A stretch of 64,000 nucleotides of DNA from UBA12202 sp002691725 (GCA_965660675.1 CBFIAU010000001.1:62001-126000), one strand, 5' to 3'. Shown: positions 54,182-63,861, counted from the stretch's first letter. Made by a program: numbers and translations. Notes: generated by a model from the sequence alone, not told the origin.

Positions 54182-55117
54182 TCATGTATCCGATGATAAT
54201 TGCAAATGTTTTATTTGAGCATTATATGATCGGGATTTGAGATAAGCGGCAACATACTCAACCGCATATACAGATCGGTGCTTGCCCCCTGTACATCCAA
54301 AACTGATAGTAAATTGAGGTCGCCCTTCTTGCTGATAAAGCGGCAAGGTCAAATCTAGCTGAGCTTTCAGTTGATTCATAAATCGCTCAAAAGCAGGGTC
54401 CTCTTGAATATAGTCTTGTATCGCTGCATCAAGACCTGTCTTATCAGCGAGATCACGAACCCAGTGCGGATTAGTCAGAAACCGCATATCAAACACCAGA
54501 TCAGAATCACCAGGCGCGCCATGCCGATAAGAAAAACTCTGTATCTGAATAGGCATAGGTTCTTGCACAGTACTGCCAACAGCAAGCAATAATTGGCGGC
54601 GCAATTGCTGCGGCGCAACACCTGTCGTATCTATGATCATATCAGCAAGCTCAGCGATATCTTTCATGCGATGAATATCTTTGTCGATGGCTTTTGCTAA
54701 ATCAGTCTCACCTTTCATATGCATTAATGGATGCCTGCGACGGGTCACATTAAATCGGCGACTAAGCTCATCTTTCATTGTTGTCAGAAAAATTAACATC
54801 ACTCTTTGATCGAGCCTTTTTCTAATATCGGTAATTAACCCCAAGAAGGCAACAGATGAAAAGCCAGAGGTTCGGGCATCAATTGAGACGACTAATTGCC
54901 GCTTATTAGCCTCAACTTCGCGTGAAATGAGCTGATCAAAAAGATAAAGCGGCAAGTTATCCACCGCCGTATAACCCGCATCTTCAAGCGAATGTAGCGC
55001 TGTTGAAATGCCCGAGCCAGCCAATCCACACACAACAACCATGGGCTTAACCAACGGCATGTCTTGCGCGTCTGTAATGTCTTGCGCGTCTGTAATATGG
55101 TCTTGTGGTTGTGTCAC
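54182..55117 (-). CDS. rapZ: RapZ-family nucleotide-binding protein with a changed Walker A
   Basis: This 311-residue protein matches RapZ/YvcJ: LEDAGYTAVDNLPLYLFDQL, the middle HPLMHM region, and the C-terminal RNA-binding end ISFGCTGGKHRSVYAVEYVA. The P-loop reads GLAGSGIST, with Ile37 in place of Lys, so ATP/GTP use is doubtful. The first 19 residues hold two copies of ITDAQD from an exact 18-bp duplication. In most Alphaproteobacteria hprK precedes it and manX-ptsH follow; here it sits between chvG and ahcY. RapZ in E. coli controls GlmZ RNA and glmS. Confidence 0.9.
   Translation of the reverse strand: MTQPQDHITDAQDITDAQDMPLVKPMVVVCGLAGSGISTALHSLEDAGYTAVDNLPLYLFDQLISREVEANKRQLVVSIDARTSGFSSVAFLGLITDIRKRLDQRVMLIFLTTMKDELSRRFNVTRRRHPLMHMKGETDLAKAIDKDIHRMKDIAELADMIIDTTGVAPQQLRRQLLLAVGSTVQEPMPIQIQSFSYRHGAPGDSDLVFDMRFLTNPHWVRDLADKTGLDAAIQDYIQEDPAFERFMNQLKAQLDLTLPLYQQEGRPQFTISFGCTGGKHRSVYAVEYVAAYLKSRSYNAQIKHLQLSSDT
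55061..55096. repeat. Exact 18-bp tandem duplication in the rapZ 5' end
   Basis: The same 18 bp occurs at 55061-55078 and 55079-55096, adding one extra ITDAQD to the protein. Confidence 0.95.
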
Positions 55118-55155
55118 GTCTGCCCGCCTCTATCCGCTGATAAGGTCTTACCAGA

Positions 55156-56790
55156 CTATGTCATAGATAGATCATCATCACCACTTGAAAGCGGCAGACT
55201 AAGCTGCAAAATCGTACCCTCAACATTACCCTCGCCATCTTTGATGTTTTGCGCTTTTAACGCGCCGCCATGGGCAGTGGTAATTTTTAGCGAAATAGAC
55301 AGCCCAAGCCCCGAATGTTGGCCAAAGCTCTCATCAACAGGGCGTTCCGAATAAAACCGATCAAAAATAGCTTCCAGTTTGTTTTCTGGTATCCCGGGCC
55401 CTTGATCTGCCACCGTCACCAGCGCCATGTTTTGGGCTTTTGAAATGGTAAAATTAATCTCTCCTGCGGCGGGGCTAAAACTGGCGGCATTGCTCAAAAG
55501 ATTGTCTAATATCTGAACAATTCGATCAACCGCCACGCGCACTAATATCGGGGTTTCGGCTGTATTGACTGATAAGCTGACATGAGCAAAAGCAAATTGC
55601 CGCGACCGCACAAACTCCTCCACCAAATGATTTAAGTTAATGGTTTCGTATTCCGCTTCGGTCATATCATTATCAATCCGGCTAGCCGCCGAAATATCAG
55701 TGATCAAGCGATCAAGACGGATAACATCAGCATGGATAACCTCAAGCAGACGCTTTTGCTGGTCAGGGTCTTTTATTCGCTCAAAGGTTTCAACCGCACT
55801 TTTGAGCGAGGTCAGAGGGTTTTTAATCTCATGCGCAACATCAGCAGCAAATCCAGCGGTGGCAACCGCTCTTTCCTGTAATTCTCTGGTCATTAATGTG
55901 ATGTCGCGTGCCAGCTCACCAATTTCATCACTTCGATTGGTCAATCTTGGTAAATCAATCTGCTTCGCGTTCGCCACTCTGACTTGATCTGCGGCCTTGG
56001 CTAATTGGCTGATCGGGCTCGTAATTGAGCGGGAAAAATAGTAGGCAATTAAAATTGTCGCAAACAGAACACCTACTGAAATTTGAAAAAATGAATACTG
56101 AACAGCCTCAACATCGGTCTCAATCTGATCACCTGATGCGGTCAGCAATAAGGCGCCTCTAACAACCCGCAGATTACGAATAGGGACAGCAACCCCTATC
56201 ATCACATGCCCGGATTTATCACGGCCAATGAACGATGCGGCTTCCCCTGACAGGGCTTGCGATACGCCAAGATAGTCCACCGCCTGATCAGATTGCGTTT
56301 CCTTGATGAGAGGATAGTCTGTCTTGCTCGACATATGCGATGACATATAGCTTACGCCGTCACGCACCCATGTCATGACCGTGTCGGTCATGCCTTGATC
56401 TTTTTTTCTGTCTACCATTGTTGTGATGATACTTTGCGGTGCCGCCAGACCAGTGGCACTAACGCTATCAAGAATAAGACTACCATCCGGTTGAAAAACC
56501 CTTATCCGCGCATCAGGGATACTAGCGATTAATTGCGCTACTTGCCGCATCGTATCTTGAGACATTTCACTCTGCGCCAGCTGTGAGTATTCAGCATCAG
56601 TCAGACCAATGGTCTGCGCCAGCGTTTCCCCTTGCCGTTCTAGCGCCATCAATTCAGCTGTAAAAACCGTCTCTCTATATTGATCAACATAAAACAAGCT
56701 GAGCAGAAAAGCGCCAATAGGGAATATGGCCACCGCAATGATGCGGAAGCCTAGCGATATCCGCAAAAACCGAAAAAATTTATTGCTCAA
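55156..56790 (-). CDS. chvG: ChvG/ExoS-like sensor histidine kinase
   Basis: This 544-residue protein has two membrane helices (about 12-30 and 233-253) around a periplasmic domain of about 200 residues. HAMP follows (about 250-305). The HisKA motif is DVAHEIKNPLTSLKSAVETF, and the HATPase has DNLLSNAASF, DQGPGIP and GLGLSIS. ChvG senses acid or cell-envelope change in rhizobia. The start overlaps chvI by 11 bp. hprK, usually next, is missing. Confidence 0.9.
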   Translation of the reverse strand: MSNKFFRFLRISLGFRIIAVAIFPIGAFLLSLFYVDQYRETVFTAELMALERQGETLAQTIGLTDAEYSQLAQSEMSQDTMRQVAQLIASIPDARIRVFQPDGSLILDSVSATGLAAPQSIITTMVDRKKDQGMTDTVMTWVRDGVSYMSSHMSSKTDYPLIKETQSDQAVDYLGVSQALSGEAASFIGRDKSGHVMIGVAVPIRNLRVVRGALLLTASGDQIETDVEAVQYSFFQISVGVLFATILIAYYFSRSITSPISQLAKAADQVRVANAKQIDLPRLTNRSDEIGELARDITLMTRELQERAVATAGFAADVAHEIKNPLTSLKSAVETFERIKDPDQQKRLLEVIHADVIRLDRLITDISAASRIDNDMTEAEYETINLNHLVEEFVRSRQFAFAHVSLSVNTAETPILVRVAVDRIVQILDNLLSNAASFSPAAGEINFTISKAQNMALVTVADQGPGIPENKLEAIFDRFYSERPVDESFGQHSGLGLSISLKITTAHGGALKAQNIKDGEGNVEGTILQLSLPLSSGDDDLSMT

Positions 56791-57469
56791 GATATTTATA
56801 GCCTACCCCGTAAAGCGTTTCTATCTGATCAAATGTATTATCGACTTCACGAAACTTGCGGCGTAGTCGTTTAATATGGCTGTCAATCGTGCGATCATCG
56901 AGATAGACATTTTCGCCATAAGCCGCATCAAGCAGCTGATCCCTGTTTTTAACAATACCGGGGCGGCGCACCAACGCGGATAGGATCAAAAACTCAGTCA
57001 CTGTCAACTTGACATCCTTGTCTTTCCATTTACAGGAATGGCGATCAGGGTCTAGCACCATATTACCCAGAACAATCATTTGATCACTCGATGTGGCGGC
57101 AGACTGATCGACACGGCGCAAAATCGCCCGCACCCTTTCGAGCAAAAGCCGCTGCGAAAATGGCTTTGTGATATAGTCATCTGCGCCCATGCGAAGCCCC
57201 AATGCTTCATCAAGCTCATCATCTTTGCTGGTCAGGAAAATAACTGGCATTTTGCTGATATTGCGAATGTTCTGTAACAATTCCATGCCATCCATACGCG
57301 GCATCTTAATATCCAAAATCGCCAAATCTGGAGGGCGGCGTTTTAAGCCATTCAGTCCCTGTTCACCATCAGTGTAGGTATCAACCTCATACCCCTCGGA
57401 TTCGAGCAACAAAGACACTGATGTGATAATATTCTGGTCATCATCTACTAATGCTATTTTGGAAGCCAT
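56780..57469 (-). CDS. chvI: ChvI-like OmpR-family response regulator
   Basis: This regulator of about 229 residues starts MASKIALVDDDQNII. Its phosphorylated Asp is in LAILDIKMPRMDGMELL, and the C-terminal winged helix has VKLTVTEFLILSALVRRPG and the YGENVYLDDRTIDSHIKRLR block. AGGAGG 9 nt before the ATG at 57469 fixes the start. With ChvG it forms a two-component system. Confidence 0.92.
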   Translation of the reverse strand: MASKIALVDDDQNIITSVSLLLESEGYEVDTYTDGEQGLNGLKRRPPDLAILDIKMPRMDGMELLQNIRNISKMPVIFLTSKDDELDEALGLRMGADDYITKPFSQRLLLERVRAILRRVDQSAATSSDQMIVLGNMVLDPDRHSCKWKDKDVKLTVTEFLILSALVRRPGIVKNRDQLLDAAYGENVYLDDRTIDSHIKRLRRKFREVDNTFDQIETLYGVGYKYLEQ

Positions 57470-57626
57470 GGCATCCATCCTCCTTGTCATGTACGAAAGC
57501 ACATGTCATATAGTTTAAACCACTTCAACAATGGATGCTATCCCCTTGGCTAGGGCATCAGTTTGTCAACAACATGGCAAAAACATGCCTGTCTGATTAG
57601 AGTTGCCACTGTTAATGGAGATATAG

Positions 57627-58109
57627 ATGCAGGATATTACCGAAACTGAGATGAGCAGGCGGGCAAAAGCATTGTTTATGCGTCTGGGGAAAGCCACCTT
57701 ATCAACGATTGATCGGCGCGATGGCGTGCCATATGGTAGCCTGGTTCTGATGGCGAGATGTTCATCCAATATGCCGCTTCTGCTGTTATCTGATCTGGCT
57801 GATCACACGCAGAACCTGCTGGCTGATGGGCGCGTCTCATTAATGCTGGATGGAACCGGTAGCGCCGATAATGGTCATAAAGCCATGACAGGTGAGCGTC
57901 TGACGATTATGGGGAATATTGAAAAAGGCGAAAAAGATGCTCTGCTTGCGGCCTTCCTCGCGGTGCATCCTGAGGCCGAATTATATGCTGGATTTACCGA
58001 TTTCAATTGCTATCGGGTGATCCCGACGCGCTTTCATCTGATCGCCGGGTTTGGCCGCATCATGTGGCTTGATGCTGATCTGGTGATGTCAGCAGAGATC
58101 TTACCTTAA
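57627..58109 (+). CDS. HugZ-like FMN-binding (pyridoxamine phosphate oxidase fold) protein
   Basis: This 160-residue protein has the split-barrel start MRLGKATLSTIDRRDGVPYG, then LLLLSDLADHTQNLLADGRV and GERLTIMGNI. It ends FHLIAGFGRIMWLD, like HugZ/PPOX-related proteins that bind FMN or haem. The precise activity is not known. It converges on polA with a 5-bp gap and a GGAG site precedes its ATG. Confidence 0.82.
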   Translation: MQDITETEMSRRAKALFMRLGKATLSTIDRRDGVPYGSLVLMARCSSNMPLLLLSDLADHTQNLLADGRVSLMLDGTGSADNGHKAMTGERLTIMGNIEKGEKDALLAAFLAVHPEAELYAGFTDFNCYRVIPTRFHLIAGFGRIMWLDADLVMSAEILP

Positions 58110-58114
58110 GACAG

Positions 58115-61021
58115 TTAATGCACTTCATCCCATGATAAACCAGATGATGCGTCAACGACCAACGGCACTGATAAATCCAATGTCGGCTCAGCGGCTTTTT
58201 CCATGACACCTGTGATCAGCGTCATGACTTGATCTGCCTGATCAGATGGACATTCAAAAATCAATTCATCATGGACTTGCAACAGCATTTTTGCATCAAG
58301 ACCTGATGCCAAAATAGCCGCCGGCATTCGCACCATGGCTTGCTTTATAATATCGGCGGCGGTGCCTTGTATTGGCGCATTGATGGCTTGCCTTTCGGCA
58401 AAACCGCGCTGTGCCTGATTAGCCGATGTAATGCCATTTATGTAAAGCCGCCGTCCAAACAATGTTTCCACATAGCCTTGTTCATGGGCGCCAAGTTTGG
58501 TGGCATCCATATAGGTTTTAATCCCTGGGAAGCGTTCAAAATACGCCTCGATATAGTCTCGCGCTTCACGCTGGGGGACATGTAACTGCCGCCCTAACCC
58601 AAAGGCAGAAATACCGTAAATAATACCAAAATTAATTGCTTTTGCTCGCCGTCTCGTCTCACTAGTCATCTGATCTAGCGGCACAGCAAACACTTCCGAT
58701 GCTGTCTGGGCATGAATATCAACCCCTTGCCGGAACGCATTGATCATGCTTTCTTCTTTGGCGATATGGGCAACCAGACGCAATTCAATCTGTGAATAGT
58801 CAGCCGAAATAAGCTTATGGTCAGACGCCGACACAAAAGCCGTACGGATACGCCGGCCTTCGGGTGTGCGAATAGGAATATTCTGAATATTTGGATCACT
58901 AGACGACAACCGCCCGGTCGATGCCCCAACCATGGAAAATGAGGTATGGACACGCTTACTATCGGGATGAATAGCGGAAACCAAGGCATCAGCATAAGTC
59001 GATTTCAGCTTGGCTAATTGCCGCCAATCCAGCACTTTTTCAGCAATCTCAACCCCTGATGCAGCTAAGTCTTCCAGGATATCTGCGCCTGTCGACCACG
59101 CCCCCGTTTTTGATTTTTTGCCGCCTTGCAAGGCCATTTTATCAAATAGAATTTCACCCAGTTGCTTGGGTGAGCCAATATTAAATGCTGTCCCCGCCAT
59201 CGCATGTATCTCTTGCTCCAGCGTGATTAGTCTGTCTGCAAACTCATGGCTGATATTGGCAAGGCGGCTGGCATCAACCTTAATTCCGGCTATTTCCATA
59301 TCGACCAAAATCGGGATCAATGGGCGTTCCAAGCGTTCATATACGCGCGTTTTATGTTCTGTGACCAATCGCGGTTTCAAGATTTGCCACAAGCGCAAAG
59401 TCATATCAGCATCTTCAGCCGCATAATCGCGTGCCTCATCAGGGCTGACTTCATCAAAACGCCGCTTCTTTGCCCCTTTGCCGCAAATATCTGTATAGGA
59501 AATCATCGTATGGCTAAGATGATGCGCCACTAGATCATCAAGCTTATGGCCGATCCCAGTGCCAGCATCCAAGACAAAAGATAAGCACATCGTATCATCA
59601 ACAGGGTGCAATCTGACCGCCCCATTTACCGCCCGCGAGAAAACATGATCATCATATTTCAGATTATGGCCAATTTTCAAAATATGCGGGGCTTCTAACA
59701 CCGGTTTGAGCATATCTATCACCGCATCAAGTGACATCTGATCAGGTAGTAATCCAATATTGCTGGCGGCGCCTTTATTAGTATGATCGGCGCCTTGGGT
59801 ATCCTTATCTGCATCAAGATCAAAATCCAACTGGCCTTGGCTTTCTGTATTAATGCCGCGATGGCGGATCGGGATATAGGCCGCCTGACCGGGCGCGGTA
59901 GCAATGGCGATACCGACAAGCAGAGCTGTTGAAGAATTGAGCGACGTGGTTTCTGTATCCACCGCCATGATCCCCGTGGCTTCAATGCGTTCCACCCAGT
60001 TCTTGAGCTGATCGGAGGTGTTAATCAGCTCATATTCAGCGGCTTCGACAACAGCAGGAGTTGGTGCGGCAAAATCAGAGTTTGGGCCAGAATTAGGGCC
60101 AGAATTAGGAGCAGAAGATATGTCGCTTTTACCGCCACCATTCGCGCCCGCAGATGGCTGGCCAACCTGACCAGATGATATGCGGCTAATCAGGCGATTA
60201 AACTCTTGCGCTTTCAGAAAGCCAAGCAGCTTATCCATATCATAAGGACGGCGCGCAAGATCGTTAATAGCAATTGGCAACGGCACATCATCACGCAAAG
60301 CTACAAGCTGGCGAGAAATTCGCGCCTGTTCGGCAAAAGTGATCAGGCTTTCGCGGCGTTTTGGCTGTTTAATTTCTTCGGCTCGCGCCAGCAAGCTATC
60401 CAAATCACCAAAATTGTTAATCAGTTCCGCCGCCGTTTTGACGCCAATGCCAGGAACCCCGGGAACATTATCGGTAGAATCCCCTGCCAGCGATTGCACA
60501 TCAACAACCTTATCCGGATTAACGCCAAACTTTTCCACAACTTCAGGCGCGCCAATGCGTTTTTGTTTCATCGGGTCAAGCATGGAGACATGCGGGCGGA
60601 TTAATTGCATCAAATCCTTATCAGATGATACAATAACGACATCCAAATCTTTGCCCTCAGCCTCTTGCGCGTAAGTGGCGATTAGGTCATCCGCCTCAAA
60701 TCCTTCTAATTCAGCAACAGGCAAATTAAGCGCTTCGGCGGCGACTCTGATCAAAGGGAATTGAGGAATTAATTCTTCGGGGGCTTCCGACCGATTAGCT
60801 TTATATTCAGGATAGATGTCATTGCGAAATGTCTTCCGCGCTTGATCAAGCACCACAACAACATGATCAGGATTAAGATCATCAAGCAGTTTCATAACCA
60901 TGCTGGTAAAGCCAAATACCGCATTGACTGGAGTGCCGTCACCACGGGTCATCGGCGGCAAAGCAAAAAATGCCCGAAAAATATAAGCTGAGCCGTCAAT
61001 CAGAAGCAGCTGATGGCTCAT
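58115..61021 (-). CDS. polA: DNA polymerase I
   Basis: This 968-residue protein has a 5'-3' exonuclease (about 1-285, SSDKDLMQLI), a linker with NSGPNSGPNSD from 12-bp repeats, a 3'-5' exonuclease (about 325-535) and a polymerase domain (about 570-968). Proofreading residues look intact (VDTETT, GHNLKYDD, YAAEDAD). Polymerase motifs are SADYSQIELRLVAHIA and LQVHDELIFE. It fills gaps in repair and removes Okazaki RNA. Confidence 0.97.
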   Translation of the reverse strand: MSHQLLLIDGSAYIFRAFFALPPMTRGDGTPVNAVFGFTSMVMKLLDDLNPDHVVVVLDQARKTFRNDIYPEYKANRSEAPEELIPQFPLIRVAAEALNLPVAELEGFEADDLIATYAQEAEGKDLDVVIVSSDKDLMQLIRPHVSMLDPMKQKRIGAPEVVEKFGVNPDKVVDVQSLAGDSTDNVPGVPGIGVKTAAELINNFGDLDSLLARAEEIKQPKRRESLITFAEQARISRQLVALRDDVPLPIAINDLARRPYDMDKLLGFLKAQEFNRLISRISSGQVGQPSAGANGGGKSDISSAPNSGPNSGPNSDFAAPTPAVVEAAEYELINTSDQLKNWVERIEATGIMAVDTETTSLNSSTALLVGIAIATAPGQAAYIPIRHRGINTESQGQLDFDLDADKDTQGADHTNKGAASNIGLLPDQMSLDAVIDMLKPVLEAPHILKIGHNLKYDDHVFSRAVNGAVRLHPVDDTMCLSFVLDAGTGIGHKLDDLVAHHLSHTMISYTDICGKGAKKRRFDEVSPDEARDYAAEDADMTLRLWQILKPRLVTEHKTRVYERLERPLIPILVDMEIAGIKVDASRLANISHEFADRLITLEQEIHAMAGTAFNIGSPKQLGEILFDKMALQGGKKSKTGAWSTGADILEDLAASGVEIAEKVLDWRQLAKLKSTYADALVSAIHPDSKRVHTSFSMVGASTGRLSSSDPNIQNIPIRTPEGRRIRTAFVSASDHKLISADYSQIELRLVAHIAKEESMINAFRQGVDIHAQTASEVFAVPLDQMTSETRRRAKAINFGIIYGISAFGLGRQLHVPQREARDYIEAYFERFPGIKTYMDATKLGAHEQGYVETLFGRRLYINGITSANQAQRGFAERQAINAPIQGTAADIIKQAMVRMPAAILASGLDAKMLLQVHDELIFECPSDQADQVMTLITGVMEKAAEPTLDLSVPLVVDASSGLSWDEVH
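60084..60107. repeat. Two direct copies of a 12-bp unit in the polA linker
   Basis: GGGCCAGAATTA is repeated exactly, in frame, giving NSGP repeats between two domains. Confidence 0.88.
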
Positions 61022-61024
61022 CCC

Positions 61025-61276
61025 CTATGCCTCATGCTCATGCTCATCACCTTTATCCTCAACATAAAGCCGAGAACAATAAGAGCATCGCACTTGCCGC
61101 GTCGCTTCATCAAGGGTTAGCCAAACGCGCGGATGCCCTAGCGCACCGCCGCCGCCATCACAAGCCACCCGAACACCTGTCATCGGGAAAGGTATTTGCA
61201 TTTCTGCTGTATTTGGTTGCGGATGCGCCGGGGCCAGATGCTGTTCCGGCTTCGCTACAAGATCTGTTTTCGTCAT
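61025..61276 (-). CDS. CHCC-type zinc-finger protein (NDUFS6-like)
   Basis: This 83-residue protein has the zf-CHCC pattern VACDGGGGALGHPRVWL, then VRCSYCSRLYV. These Cys and His residues match the mitochondrial complex I subunit NDUFS6. The ATG at 61276 follows AAGGGG by 8 nt; a longer frame to 61384 lacks support. It lies next to polA. A role in complex I assembly is plausible by homology only. Confidence 0.85.
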   Translation of the reverse strand: MTKTDLVAKPEQHLAPAHPQPNTAEMQIPFPMTGVRVACDGGGGALGHPRVWLTLDEATRQVRCSYCSRLYVEDKGDEHEHEA

Positions 61277-61303
61277 TTTGCACCCCTTATCATTGCCATA
61301 TCT

Positions 61304-61324
61304 TTGCCTGATCATTGCCTGATC
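61304..61324. repeat. Two direct copies of a 10-bp unit, 11-bp period
   Basis: TTGCCTGATC at 61304-61313 recurs at 61315-61324, upstream of the zinc-finger gene. Confidence 0.7.
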
Positions 61325-61519
61325 TTTACATGAATTATGCGTTATTCTTCTGCCGCATAGGTTAGCATGTTTCCTCACAGACAACAGTGAAAAAACAGCG
61401 CATATTTATAGATTATAAATCTGTGCTTATATCAAATCGGCTCTATTGGGCTTGTATCATGGCATAACATGACTTATCTCTAACCCTGACTTTTATGCCT
61501 GATTTTATGTGAGGAAAAT

Positions 61520-62503
61520 ATGCTTAATGCATTAAAAATAACTCCACCTGATGATGGCGTTGCCATTAAGGTTAGCCATCTCAGCAAAACCTATCAGGGC
61601 AAAACAGGCGCTAAGCAAGCCTTGCGTGATGTATCACTAAATATTCGAGCAGGCAGTATTTTTGGTCTGCTTGGCCCTAATGGCGCGGGCAAATCGACAT
61701 TGATCAATATTCTGGCTGGAACGGTGATCAAATCTGCGGGGCTTGTTGAAGTCTGGGGGACAGACCTAGACACTAACGCGCGGCAGGTGCGATCAAATAT
61801 TGGGGTTGTGCCGCAGGAATTGAATATTGATGCGTTTTTCACCCCGCGTGAGACACTGGAAATGCAGGCAGGTATGTTTGGCGTACCGGCAAGAGAGCGG
61901 CGCAGTGATGATATTCTGGAGCTTATCGGGCTGACCGATAAGGCCAATGCCTATGCGCGGACATTATCAGGCGGCATGCGGCGGCGGCTCTTGGTCGGCA
62001 AGGCCATGGTTCATCAGCCGCCTATTCTGGTGCTGGATGAGCCAACGGCAGGCGTTGATGTGATGTTGCGGCAACGGCTGTGGAGCATGATTAAGACGCT
62101 TAACGATGCTGGCGTCACCATTGTGTTAACGACACATTATCTGGAAGAAGCTGAGAGTTTATGTGAGGAGATTGCCATCTTAAATCACGGGCAGGTGATC
62201 ACTCAGGCGCGGACAGCGGATTTACTGTCAGGGGCTGGCACGCGGCAGATGATCATCACACTGTCGGCGGCAACCGCCAATGATGTCGAAAAGGTTAGGG
62301 CAGAATGGCGGCGGCTACACCCAAATCTAGCGACGCCAGATATGACGCTGGAGGGGCGGCAATTGCATCTGCGTTATGATCCAAAACTGGTGATGGCAGG
62401 CGCCATTATCATGACTGTGGGGGCGGCCGGATTAACGGTCGAGGATATCAGCACCAGAGAGCCTGATCTGGAAGAGGTGTTTTTAGCGCTGACCCAAAAT
62501 TAA
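61520..62503 (+). CDS. ABC-2-type transporter ATPase without an adjacent permease
   Basis: This 327-residue ATPase of the CcmA/DrrA kind has Walker A GPNGAGKSTLINIL, signature LSGGMRRRLLVGKAMV, Walker B ILVLDEPTAGVDVM and a C-terminal domain with LTVEDISTREPDLEEVFLALT. Such ATPases normally sit just before an ABC-2 permease and export drugs, lipids or polysaccharides. Here a repeat-rich spacer and tRNA-Arg follow, so the permease is elsewhere or lost. Confidence 0.9.
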   Translation: MLNALKITPPDDGVAIKVSHLSKTYQGKTGAKQALRDVSLNIRAGSIFGLLGPNGAGKSTLINILAGTVIKSAGLVEVWGTDLDTNARQVRSNIGVVPQELNIDAFFTPRETLEMQAGMFGVPARERRSDDILELIGLTDKANAYARTLSGGMRRRLLVGKAMVHQPPILVLDEPTAGVDVMLRQRLWSMIKTLNDAGVTIVLTTHYLEEAESLCEEIAILNHGQVITQARTADLLSGAGTRQMIITLSAATANDVEKVRAEWRRLHPNLATPDMTLEGRQLHLRYDPKLVMAGAIIMTVGAAGLTVEDISTREPDLEEVFLALTQN

Positions 62504-62509
62504 CGCCAT

Positions 62510-62539
62510 GAGATAGCATGAGATAACACGAGATAGAAG
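62510..62539. repeat. Three direct copies of a 10-bp unit
   Basis: GAGATAGCAT-like units lie at 62510, 62520 and 62530, starting 7 bp after the ABC ATPase stop codon. Confidence 0.8.
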
Positions 62540-62581
62540 GGCGGCAGATGTCGAGGTGCGGATATCGGAGTGCGGATGAAT

Positions 62582-62652
62582 GGAGCCAGACTTGAGGTAG
62601 GTGAAGGGAGCCAGACTTGAGGTAGATGAAACAGGCTTGGGGTAGATGAAAC
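62582..62652. repeat. 25-bp tandem repeat with a decayed third copy
   Basis: Two 25-bp copies at 62582-62606 and 62607-62631 differ at few bases. A shorter third copy follows to about 62652. They fill the spacer before tRNA-Arg. Confidence 0.88.
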
Positions 62653-62730
62653 AAGCCTTGCACGAGGGCTATTAAAGGGCTGTATTTTGGCTAGTTTTCT
62701 TTTTGCCGCAATATGCTATAACGGAGTTAG

Positions 62731-62807
<77 letters not shown>

Positions 62808-62853
62808 ATCTCATCTTTTGATTTGATGTATGTCCATACCCCTGTTCCCAAAT

Positions 62854-62878
62854 TAGTGTTCCTTAGTTAGTGTTCCTT
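62854..62878. repeat. Two direct copies of an 11-bp unit, 14-bp period
   Basis: TAGTGTTCCTT occurs at 62854-62864 and 62868-62878, in the 226-bp spacer between tRNA-Arg and the oxygenase gene. Confidence 0.75.
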
Positions 62879-63033
62879 TTCTGGCTCAGGGGTATTCACA
62901 TCATTTGCTGATAATTATTTTTGTTGCTGTAAATAAGCTTTCTCCTGCAACGGATAAACAAAACTGTTGATAACATCGCTACTCGGCGAATATCATAGCC
63001 GCAGTATCACACCTTTGCTTATAGGACGTTTCC

Positions 63034-63861
63034 ATGGACGAGAATAGAATTGAAGATATTGTTAACCTGGCCAAGTACCCCATCCTTGATAACCAAACCG
63101 ATGCGTATAAACAGCTTGTTGCGCGGATGGCGGCGCAATATTCTGACAACTCGGCTTGCCTGTTATCCGATTTCTTGCTGCCTCAAGCCGTCGATGCGAT
63201 GGCGGCAGAAGCGCAAAATGTATCCAAGGGCGCGTTCCGTTGTGACGACCACCATAATTGCTATCTGGAAAAAGATGACCCTGGTTTTGCCATTGATCAC
63301 CCGCGCAGAAAGCTTGAGCGAACAACACTAAACGTCGTTGGATGTGATCAATTAACTCCCTCTGGGGCGCTGGTAACTTTGTATAAATGGGATCCCATGC
63401 GGCGCTTCATAGCGGATATTCTGGGCTACCGCGCGCTCTATCGTCTGGCCGACCCTATGGGTGCCATGACCATTAATGTCATGAACGAAGGCGACAATCA
63501 CGGCTGGCATTATGATGAGGCGCTGTTTACGGTTTCGGTGATGTTGCAGGCCCCTGAAAACGGCGGTGAGTTTGAATATGTTCCGGGCTTGCGAAGTGAT
63601 GCGCATGATGACTATGAGGGGCTAGACAATGTCCTCAACGGGGCGCATACGAATAGCGTCAAGATACCGATCACCCCGGGGGCGCTGCTGCTTTTTGGGG
63701 GGCATTATCTGCTGCATCGGGTGACGAATGTCAAAGGCGACAAGACGCGATATATTACAACTTTATGTTACCGTGATCGGCCGGGGGTGACCAACAGCCC
63801 CGAAGTGCGTGAGCTGTTTTATGGCCGCCAAGAGCCGATTTATACGCATGATTTTTTGTGA
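63034..63861 (+). CDS. HalD/BesD-family Fe(II)/2-oxoglutarate-dependent oxygenase (probable hydroxylase)
   Basis: This 275-residue protein matches the HalD/BesD (ArpA-like) family: GWHYDEALFTVSVMLQAP, NGGEFEYVPGLRS, YEGLDNVL, and GGHYLLHRVTNVKGDKTRY. The metal ligands are His159, Asp161 and His228, and Arg239 would bind 2-oxoglutarate. True halogenases of this family have Gly in place of Asp161, so this one should hydroxylate. Known relatives act on free amino acids; the substrate here is unknown. It is a single gene. Confidence 0.84.
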   Translation: MDENRIEDIVNLAKYPILDNQTDAYKQLVARMAAQYSDNSACLLSDFLLPQAVDAMAAEAQNVSKGAFRCDDHHNCYLEKDDPGFAIDHPRRKLERTTLNVVGCDQLTPSGALVTLYKWDPMRRFIADILGYRALYRLADPMGAMTINVMNEGDNHGWHYDEALFTVSVMLQAPENGGEFEYVPGLRSDAHDDYEGLDNVLNGAHTNSVKIPITPGALLLFGGHYLLHRVTNVKGDKTRYITTLCYRDRPGVTNSPEVRELFYGRQEPIYTHDFL

